Shown: positions 1 through 5,679 of the stretch, piece after piece
Position numbering within the stretch: position 1 is the first letter of the stretch
How the letters are laid out: the number at the start of each line of letters is the position of its first letter
Origin: an uncultured euryarchaeote
Lineage (GTDB): Archaea; Thermoplasmatota; Poseidoniia; Poseidoniales; Poseidoniaceae
Assembly: GCA_937897005.1 (NCBI GenBank)
Contig: CALCOQ010000028.1
Location: 1 to 10,592 of the forward strand
Length of the DNA: 10,592 bases
Direction of reading: 5' to 3'
Notes under the pieces: model-generated
What the model was told of the DNA's origin: nothing
Database searches by the model: none
Seen by the model: the letters and a program-made list of their open reading frames with translations, nothing else
Made by a program: the position numbers and the translations under genes

Positions 1-1
1 A

Positions 2-733
2 GTCGACTTCCTCTGCAATCGTGGATTCACATTCGTGCAACCTCCAGTGATGATGAATCGCAAGGCCTACGAAGGCGTGACCGATCTGGCTGATTTCGAG
101 ACCGTCATGTATGGCGTTGAGCCAGACAAGTTGTACATGATAGCGACAAGCGAGCACCCACTCACTGCCATGTACATGGATGAGGTGATCGAACCTTCTC
201 TGCTTCCGATACGAATGGTGGGAGCATCACCATGTTTTCGACGAGAAGTTGGCGCACACGGACTCTCGGACAGAGGAATCTGGAGAGTACATCAGTTCAC
301 CAAGATTGAACAGATAGTCATCTCTGATCCGGATGACTCGTGGAGTCATCACGAAGAATTGCTGCAGAACTGTATCGACCTATGGGATGAACTTGGCCTC
401 CACTACGAGGTCGTCAACATCTGCACTGGTGACATGGGAACAGTTGCTTCACGAAAGTATGACCTTGAGGCATGGCTTCCTGGTGCGGGTGCCTACAAGG
501 AGATCGTCTCTTGTTCCAATTGTACTGATTATCAGGCCAATCGTCTACGTATGAGATACCGTACTGCGGATGGTAACGCTGCTGTACACACACTCAATTC
601 TACTGCAGTTGCAACCTCTCGAGCCTTGGTGGCGATAATGGAGCAGAATCAACTTGAAGATGGACGAGTGAAAGTCCCAGAAGTGTTGATTCCTTTCATG
701 GGCAAGGATGTGCTTGAGCCCTGTTCCTTCTGA
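2..733 (+). CDS. serS: Seryl-tRNA synthetase, C-terminal part (5' end outside window)
   Basis: This enzyme charges tRNA-Ser with serine in the cytoplasm. The reading frame is open to the left edge, so the N-terminal coiled-coil tRNA-binding arm and the true start are missing; 243 codons of the class II catalytic core remain. A GTG at 35 is internal, because conserved core sequence (DFL..RGF) precedes it. Class II motif 2 is visible as CFRREVGAHG followed by GIWRVHQFTKIEQ. The serine/ATP site region is LEAWLPGAGAYKEIVSCSNC. Motif 3 is HTLNSTAVATSRALVAIMEQ, with its conserved Arg. The NST motif 3 resembles archaeal and eukaryotic forms more than the NGS of many bacteria. This is the ordinary SerRS, not the rare methanogen type. 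It converges on acs with zero spacing: its TGA at 731-733 directly abuts the acs stop. Confidence 0.96.
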   Translation, partial: VDFLCNRGFTFVQPPVMMNRKAYEGVTDLADFETVMYGVEPDKLYMIATSEHPLTAMYMDEVIEPSLLPIRMVGASPCFRREVGAHGLSDRGIWRVHQFTKIEQIVISDPDDSWSHHEELLQNCIDLWDELGLHYEVVNICTGDMGTVASRKYDLEAWLPGAGAYKEIVSCSNCTDYQANRLRMRYRTADGNAAVHTLNSTAVATSRALVAIMEQNQLEDGRVKVPEVLIPFMGKDVLEPCSF

Positions 734-2683
734 TCAAAGAGTCTTGGCTCCATTTTTGATGGCATCAACCACACTCGGATCTGCTAGAGTGGAGATGTCG
801 CCAAGTGCGTCTGGTTCTCCTTCGGCTACTTTGCGAAGGATGCGTCGCATCACTTTGCCACTACGAGTCTTGGGCAGCCCTGGGACATGTTGGAAGAGGT
901 CTATCTTGGCATGAGCACCGATCTGTTTTCGGCATAATAGATTCAATTCACCTTCGAAATCCATGCTCCATGTCTCCCCAGACTGGAGAACTATGTAGGA
1001 GTAGACTCCAGAACCTTTGATTGGATGTGGGAAGCCGACCACTCCGGCTTCTGCAACAGAATCGTGGCTGACAAGAACCGATTCAAACTCGGCAGTCCCC
1101 ATTCTGTGTCCTGAGACGTTGATGACATCATCCACTCGCCCTGTTATCCAATAATATCCTCTGCCATCACGTTTGCAACCATCGCCAGTGAAGTAGAGAC
1201 CGGGGAAGTGTTCAAAGTAGGTTGAAACGAAACGAGGGTGGTCACCCCATACCGTTCGTGCTTGACCTGGCCATGGATGTTCGAGACAAAGCAGTCCTTC
1301 TCCCTCGCCATCGATTCGATTTCCATCTGCGTCATTCAACAATGGAACGATTCCCGGCATTGGCAGGGTGGCTGAGCCGCCGATGGTCGGAGTTGCTGGG
1401 GCGATGGGTGTGATGCAGATTCCACCGGTTTCGGTCTGCCACCAGGTGTCAACGATGTTACATCGTCCTTCTCCAACCACGTCGTAATACCAATTCCATG
1501 CATCAGGATTGATCGGTTCACCTACCGTTCCCAATACCCTCAACGAAGAGCGGTCGTGAGCGTTGACGAAGTCATCACCTTGAGCAGCCAGAGCTCGAAT
1601 CGCTGTTGGTGCAGTATAGAAGATGGTGATGCCGTGTCTAGCAACCATGTCCCAGTATCTACCTGCATCGGGATAGGTGGGTATGGATTCGAACATCAGA
1701 GAAGTCGCACCATTGGCCAATGGACCATAGACGATGTAAGAATGTCCAGTGACCCAGCCAACGTCAGCCACACAGGCAAAGATGTCGTCCTCACGTAGAT
1801 CGAAGACGGTTTCATGCGTGTAACTGGTGTAGGTGATGTATCCTCCACAGGTATGCACCAATCCTTTGGGCTTGCCAGTGGAACCAGATGTATAGAGGAT
1901 GAACAATGGGTCTTCAGCATCACATTCGGTTGCAGCACACTCAGCGGATTGAGCAGGGACGATGTCTTGCCACCAGACATCTCTGGAATCGTCCCACAGT
2001 ACATCTCCTCCGGTTCTCCGGTAGACCAATACCTTCTGAACAGGAGTATCACCTTCCAATGCCTCGTCACAGACATTCTTCAGAGGAATCTTCCTGCGTC
2101 CACGCATCCCTTCATCTTGAGTGATGATCACCTTTGAATCACAATCCAGAACACGGTCCCTTAGCGATTCTGCGGAGAATCCACCGAAGACGACAGAATG
2201 GATGGCTCCAATCCTGGCACATGCCAACATCGCCATCGCCGCTTCGGGAACCATTCCCATGTAGATTATCACACGGTCGCCTTTGTCCACACCTAGTTCT
2301 TTCAGTGCATTGGCTGCCTTGCAGACCTCGGCATGTAACTCAGCATAGGTTATTCGGCGGCATTCATTCGGTTCATCACCTTCCCAGAGAATTGCAATCT
2401 TGTCTCCTCTGGTAGCGAGGTTGCTGTCGAGACATGATTCAGTGACATTCAATTTTCCGTCACTGAACCAACTCAGAGGGCCATCGGGTATCTCAGCAAA
2501 GGAACCTTTGAGACCAATACTCGGTTCCTTCATCCATGTTATCTTTTCACGAGTCACTCCTAACCAGAATGCATCCAGATCATTCAATGCATGGTCATAC
2601 ATCTGTTGATACTTGGACATATCAGAGATTGGATTTGGGCTTCCAACAGCAACTCTATCAGGAACTTCACGCAAGGGGTCCAT
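734..2683 (-). CDS. acs: Acetyl-CoA synthetase (AMP-forming)
   Basis: Converts acetate, ATP and CoA to acetyl-CoA, AMP and pyrophosphate through an acetyl-adenylate. The 649 residues are close to the 652 of E. coli Acs and co-linear with it. The P-loop-like YTSGSTGKPKG is at 264-274, DTWWQTETGG at 412-421, and the hinge and C-terminal region GRVDDVINVSGHRMGTAEFE at 515-534. The catalytic, acetylation-prone Lys610 is in PKTRSGKVMRRILRK. The acyl-pocket residues V311, T312, V387 and W415 match the set that restricts this family to acetate, so acetate is favoured over propionate. The gene starts 30 nt after the biotin carrier gene and is probably cotranscribed with it. The start is uncertain: ATG 2683 is the most upstream in-frame start, but GAGGT touches it with no spacer. 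TTG at 2674, nine nt from GAGGT, fits better; ATG at 2620 lacks a Shine-Dalgarno. Confidence 0.97.
   Translation of the reverse strand: MDPLREVPDRVAVGSPNPISDMSKYQQMYDHALNDLDAFWLGVTREKITWMKEPSIGLKGSFAEIPDGPLSWFSDGKLNVTESCLDSNLATRGDKIAILWEGDEPNECRRITYAELHAEVCKAANALKELGVDKGDRVIIYMGMVPEAAMAMLACARIGAIHSVVFGGFSAESLRDRVLDCDSKVIITQDEGMRGRRKIPLKNVCDEALEGDTPVQKVLVYRRTGGDVLWDDSRDVWWQDIVPAQSAECAATECDAEDPLFILYTSGSTGKPKGLVHTCGGYITYTSYTHETVFDLREDDIFACVADVGWVTGHSYIVYGPLANGATSLMFESIPTYPDAGRYWDMVARHGITIFYTAPTAIRALAAQGDDFVNAHDRSSLRVLGTVGEPINPDAWNWYYDVVGEGRCNIVDTWWQTETGGICITPIAPATPTIGGSATLPMPGIVPLLNDADGNRIDGEGEGLLCLEHPWPGQARTVWGDHPRFVSTYFEHFPGLYFTGDGCKRDGRGYYWITGRVDDVINVSGHRMGTAEFESVLVSHDSVAEAGVVGFPHPIKGSGVYSYIVLQSGETWSMDFEGELNLLCRKQIGAHAKIDLFQHVPGLPKTRSGKVMRRILRKVAEGEPDALGDISTLADPSVVDAIKNGAKTL
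753..757 (+). terminator. Possible T-run terminator for serS
   Basis: A run of five T on the + strand begins 20 nt after the serS stop, inside the 3' end of acs. Archaeal RNA polymerase can terminate at short T-runs in the non-template strand. The T-run sits in a small CCAT/ATGG inverted repeat (750-762), whose stem is too short to count as evidence by itself. It is the only candidate I see for ending the serS transcript. The call is weak because five T inside a coding region can occur by chance. Confidence 0.2.
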
Positions 2684-2688
2684 ACCTC
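2684..2688 (-). promoter_or_regulatory. Misplaced Shine-Dalgarno before acs
   Basis: GAGGT lies immediately before the ATG at 2683 with no spacer, too close to position that ATG in the ribosome. It is nine nt from an in-frame TTG at 2674. The same five bases can pair with ACCTC at 2710-2714, at the end of the biotin carrier gene, giving a weak 5-bp stem. It therefore either marks TTG 2674 as the true start or is fortuitous. Confidence 0.35.
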
Positions 2689-2713
2689 GGGATGATGTTT
2701 ACTGTTGATGAGG

Positions 2714-3205
2714 TTATTCCTTGCTGGAGAGTTCAATCAGCACCGCACCTTGTTCAACCCTGTCCCCTTGACTACAGAGTAGTGCTTCAATCAGTCCATC
2801 TGTAGGAGCGACAATCTTGTGCTCCATTTTCATCGCTTCCATGAGTATCAATGCTTGTCCCGCAGAGACATGTTCTCCTCTGGTCACCATGATATCGAGA
2901 ATTGTACCGGGCATCGGAGCCACCAGACCACCAACGGAATCTTCAGACGAATCGATGCCCGGTTCGATGAGTTGCAGTCTATGTGTTCTACCTGAGTGAT
3001 GTACCCACCAATCGTCACCGACCTTGCAGAGAGTGGCCATCTTTCCATCAGACAGCAATATCCTGGAATCTTTGCGTTCAGCGTGTATTCTTGTGACCAG
3101 GTTCTCCCCACTCCTGCTCATCGACTCAACAGTAAATCTTTGAGCAGAAGATGAGAGTGTCACCAACCACCTTTCTGAATTACAATCCTGGAATTCGTTC
3201 TGCAT
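2714..3205 (-). CDS. Biotin carboxyl carrier protein (detached biotinyl part of an MCC-type alpha subunit)
   Basis: Carries the biotin that shuttles carboxyl groups from the biotin carboxylase to the carboxyltransferase. From ATG 3205 it has 163 residues. The C-terminal biotinyl domain (about 93-160) holds APMPGTI and the biotin attachment motif EAMKMEH, with Lys126 as the biotinylated residue. Residues about 13-80 resemble the small beta-barrel linker domain that precedes the biotinyl domain in fused methylcrotonyl/propionyl-CoA carboxylase alpha subunits, so this looks like the tail of such a protein rather than a bacterial AccB. Possible starts are GTG 3214 and three consecutive ATGs at 3211, 3208 and 3205. 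I prefer 3205 because the Shine-Dalgarno at 3212-3218 lies six nt upstream. It follows the biotin carboxylase gene in a different frame and almost certainly forms one complex with it and with the beta subunit at 5680-7290. Confidence 0.93.
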   Translation of the reverse strand: MQNEFQDCNSERWLVTLSSSAQRFTVESMSRSGENLVTRIHAERKDSRILLSDGKMATLCKVGDDWWVHHSGRTHRLQLIEPGIDSSEDSVGGLVAPMPGTILDIMVTRGEHVSAGQALILMEAMKMEHKIVAPTDGLIEALLCSQGDRVEQGAVLIELSSKE

Positions 3206-3211
3206 CATCAT

Positions 3212-3218
3212 CACCTCA
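3212..3218 (-). promoter_or_regulatory. Composite stop codon / Shine-Dalgarno, biotin carboxylase to carrier gene
   Basis: TGAGGTG on the - strand supplies the TGA stop of the biotin carboxylase (3218-3216), and its GAGGTG forms a strong Shine-Dalgarno for the carrier gene, six nt before ATG 3205. The arrangement suits termination-reinitiation coupling, which would favour equal production of the two halves of the alpha subunit. The same heptamer occurs at 4775-4781. Confidence 0.75.
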
Positions 3219-4769
3219 GGGGAAACGCTTCCCTATACTCAAGAATGGATTTGTTGAATCATGACGTAATGGATCCAATGAATCACTACCCGCTGCGACC
3301 GTTGAACCACGTTGCATTCCGCTGGCTTCACCAATAGCCACAGCAAGAACAACATCGATGGAAGGTGCTTGCTCCGACCAACCATCGCTCCAATGTTCAG
3401 CAATGAATTCAGTACTGGTTTTTCCCGCTTTGAATGCGGGATGCTGGACGAGGTCCTGTAGGAAATCCACATTGGTCACAGTTCCAAGAATCACGAATTC
3501 TGAGAGTGCACGCTTCATTCTTCTGATCGCTGCATCCCTATCGCTGGCGTGAACGATCAACTTTGCCAGCATAGGGTCGTAATTCGGAGTGACCTCATCT
3601 CCTTGACGAACTCCAGTATCCACCCTTACTCCTGGTCCTTCGGGTGCTTGCCATCTCGCTAATATGCCGGTTGCTGGAAGAAAACCTGAGGCTGGATTCT
3701 CAGCATATATCCTGACTTCTATTGAGTGGCCATTGATTCTGATATCTGCTTGTTCACGATTCAACGGAAGACCTGCTGCGATACGGAATTGTTCAACCAC
3801 CAGATCCACACCAGTGACATATTCAGTTATTGGATGCTCAACTTGAATCCGGGTATTCATCTCCAGAAAGTGAAAGGTTCCATGTGTAGTGACCAGGAAT
3901 TCTACAGTGCCTGCTCCTTCGTATGATACCGCCTTTGCAGCGTTGACAGCCGCCGCTCCCATTTGAGCGCGCAATGCTTCTGAGACCACGGGGCTGGGAG
4001 CCTCTTCCAATACCTTCTGATGACGACGTTGCACGCTACACTCCCTCTCACCCAGATGGATGACATTGGAGAACGAATCGGCGAGAATCTGTATTTCGAT
4101 ATGTCTGGATGAAGTCAACATCTTCTCGATATAGACTCGTCCATCTCCAAAGGCCGCCTCAGCTTCTCGTCGAGATGCTTGTGCAGCGCTTCTGACTTCA
4201 GAGAATTCTGAGACCTTTCTCATTCCTTTACCACCTCCACCAGCACTCGCCTTGATCATCAATGGAAGCCCTATTCGTTGTGATGCTTCGTGAATTGCAG
4301 CCAATTCCTGTTCAGGATCGGATTCGTCAATCTCTTCACCTGGAATGACAGGAACACCAGCCTGCCGCATCAGTCTTCGTGCAGTCATCTTGTCTCCCAT
4401 CGAGTTGATGGCTTGGGCAGGTGGGCCTACCCACACCAGTCCGGCTGAATTGACAGCGTTGGCGAATTCTGAACGCTCTGAAAGGAATCCGAAACCAGGA
4501 TGTATCGCATGAACCTCATTCTTCAGTGCGATGGAGATGATCTGTTCTCCATTGAGATATGTCTGTGCCAGACCAGCACCCTCAAGCAATATTGATTCAT
4601 CAGCCATTTCGACGAACAACGAGTCCTTGTCGTCTTCAGCATGAACTGCGACGCTGTTCAATCCTAGTTCCTTACATGCACGAATTATTCTGCAGGCAAT
4701 CTCTCCGCGATTGGCGATCAATACCTTGCTGAAGGGACGTTCAGCGCCCTTCATCCACTCCAGAACCAT
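3216..4769 (-). CDS. Biotin carboxylase subunit, MCC/PCC type
   Basis: ATP-dependent carboxylation of biotin with bicarbonate, the first half-reaction of an acyl-CoA carboxylase. Visible in order are KVLIANRGEIACRI (15-28), HPGFGFLSE (90-98), Lys173 and the glycine-rich ATP loop ASAGGGGKGM (174-183), ERECSVQRRHQKVLEE (241-256), and EMNTRIQVEH (303-312) with the catalytic Glu, Asn and Arg. At 517 residues it exceeds a free-standing AccC of about 450. The extra C-terminal part (about 460-517) matches the start of the region linking biotin carboxylase to the biotinyl part in fused alpha subunits. ATG 4769 is well supported, with GAGGTG five nt upstream. Beside the MCC-type beta subunit and the hydratase, the likely substrate of the complex is 3-methylcrotonyl-CoA. 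Propionyl- or acetyl-CoA cannot be excluded from this subunit alone. Confidence 0.96.
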   Translation of the reverse strand: MVLEWMKGAERPFSKVLIANRGEIACRIIRACKELGLNSVAVHAEDDKDSLFVEMADESILLEGAGLAQTYLNGEQIISIALKNEVHAIHPGFGFLSERSEFANAVNSAGLVWVGPPAQAINSMGDKMTARRLMRQAGVPVIPGEEIDESDPEQELAAIHEASQRIGLPLMIKASAGGGGKGMRKVSEFSEVRSAAQASRREAEAAFGDGRVYIEKMLTSSRHIEIQILADSFSNVIHLGERECSVQRRHQKVLEEAPSPVVSEALRAQMGAAAVNAAKAVSYEGAGTVEFLVTTHGTFHFLEMNTRIQVEHPITEYVTGVDLVVEQFRIAAGLPLNREQADIRINGHSIEVRIYAENPASGFLPATGILARWQAPEGPGVRVDTGVRQGDEVTPNYDPMLAKLIVHASDRDAAIRRMKRALSEFVILGTVTNVDFLQDLVQHPAFKAGKTSTEFIAEHWSDGWSEQAPSIDVVLAVAIGEASGMQRGSTVAAGSDSLDPLRHDSTNPFLSIGKRFP

Positions 4770-4774
4770 TTGAA

Positions 4775-4781
4775 CACCTCA
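4775..4781 (-). promoter_or_regulatory. Composite stop codon / Shine-Dalgarno, hydratase to biotin carboxylase
   Basis: TGAGGTG on the - strand contains the hydratase TGA stop (4781-4779) and a GAGGTG Shine-Dalgarno five nt before the biotin carboxylase ATG at 4769. It fixes that start over the in-frame ATG five codons downstream and implies translational coupling. It is identical to the signal at 3212-3218. Confidence 0.75.
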
Positions 4782-5633
4782 TTCTGAGCCGGCCTTCCAG
4801 TTTGCATCTCTGTTCTCGAGGAAAGAGGACAACCCTTCCTGACCTTCATCACCAGCACGCATTTGACTTGTATAATCCAAGGTCCATTGCCGCAGTTCAT
4901 CATCACCGGCAGTCCATCTATCGAAGTTCAGGGCCAGTTCCTTTGCCTTGGCAACCGCCATCGGCCCGGTAGTCATCAACTCAGCCACCATTTCATCGAC
5001 CTTTGCTGCAAGGTCGTCCACAGTATCAACCAATTGTTCAACCATGCCAATGCGTAGAGCCTCATCTGCATTGATTCGACTTGCCTGCATAGCCAATCTG
5101 CGGAAACAAGCACTTCCAACACGGCGATAGACATAGGGCCCGATGACAGCAGGTAGAATCCCAAGTTTTCCTTCTGAAAGAGCAATACGTGTATTTCGAG
5201 CAGCAATGACATGGTCCATACAAGCGATCAATCCTGCTCCCCCGCCAAGAGCCACTCCTTGAATTGCCCCGATGGTGAAACAGGGGTGTGACCAGAGTCC
5301 GTTGAACAAGGCATCGAGACGTTTCGAATCCTCTCGATTCTGCTCGGCAGTCTTTGTTCCTGCATCGCGCATCATGTTGATGTCGGCACCGGCACAGAAG
5401 TGCTTGCCTGCGCCACTGATGACGACCACTCGTAACAACGGGGTACCGCCATCATCGTGAAGACGTCCCTGAATTGCGACGGAATTCTCGGCACTCCATC
5501 TCAACAACTCGATCAATTCCTCGATCATCTGTGAATTCATGGCGTTGTATTTCTCTTCTCTCGAGAGGCTGATATGACAATTGGCCTCATCTATCTCCAG
5601 TTTCACCAGAGTGGTTTCGGGGGGGTTCTCCAT
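4779..5633 (-). CDS. liuC: 3-methylglutaconyl-CoA hydratase (enoyl-CoA hydratase family)
   Basis: Predicted to hydrate 3-methylglutaconyl-CoA to HMG-CoA, the step after methylcrotonyl-CoA carboxylase in leucine breakdown. It is a 284-residue crotonase-fold protein. The CoA/oxyanion-hole segments are HFCAGADI (78-85) and ALGGGAGL (128-135). The first catalytic Glu of classical enoyl-CoA hydratases (GGGCE) is Gly here. The second is present as Glu154 in ALSEGKLGILPAVIGPYV. The GGGAGL plus LPAVIGPYV pattern is characteristic of LiuC-type hydratases as I remember them. About 14 extra residues lie between the first helix and the RVVVISGAG strand (roughly 47-66), making it slightly long. ATG 5633 has AAAGGTGAG a few nt upstream. 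It lies between the two carboxylase parts, in the bacterial liuB-liuC-liuD order, which supports the specific name. A broader enoyl-CoA hydratase role is the alternative. Confidence 0.92.
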   Translation of the reverse strand: MENPPETTLVKLEIDEANCHISLSREEKYNAMNSQMIEELIELLRWSAENSVAIQGRLHDDGGTPLLRVVVISGAGKHFCAGADINMMRDAGTKTAEQNREDSKRLDALFNGLWSHPCFTIGAIQGVALGGGAGLIACMDHVIAARNTRIALSEGKLGILPAVIGPYVYRRVGSACFRRLAMQASRINADEALRIGMVEQLVDTVDDLAAKVDEMVAELMTTGPMAVAKAKELALNFDRWTAGDDELRQWTLDYTSQMRAGDEGQEGLSSFLENRDANWKAGSE

Positions 5634-5670
5634 TTTTTCTCACCTTTCAATTGGAATTCTTGAATCTTCA

Positions 5671-5678
5671 ATTATAAA
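5671..5678 (-). promoter_or_regulatory. Possible archaeal TATA box for an internal promoter before the hydratase gene
   Basis: TTTATAAT on the - strand lies in the unusually AT-rich 46-nt gap between the beta subunit stop (5680) and the hydratase ATG (5633). A start about 26 nt downstream of its centre would fall near 5648, just ahead of the Shine-Dalgarno AAAGGTGAG (5639-5647), giving a short leader of about 15 nt. Position and composition fit an archaeal TATA element. I see no convincing BRE, and the T-rich stretch could instead be a weak terminator for the upstream transcript. Confidence 0.35.
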
Positions 5679-5679
5679 A

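Noticed and set aside
750..762. CCAT-TTTTG-ATGG hairpin after serS
   Set aside because: A 4-bp stem inside coding sequence is expected by chance; only the T-run is kept, as a weak terminator candidate.
1696..2076. Open frame of 126 codons on the - strand in a second frame of acs
   Set aside because: It overlaps the conserved adenylation core; the acs frame is plainly the coding one.
1814..2137. Open frame of 107 codons on the + strand inside acs
   Set aside because: It lies wholly antisense to strongly conserved acs sequence and has no recognisable domain, so it is a shadow of the real gene.
3203..3214. ATG-rich run (GTG followed by three ATG) as a possible microsatellite
   Set aside because: Only three ATG repeats; it is explained by the start region of the carrier gene.
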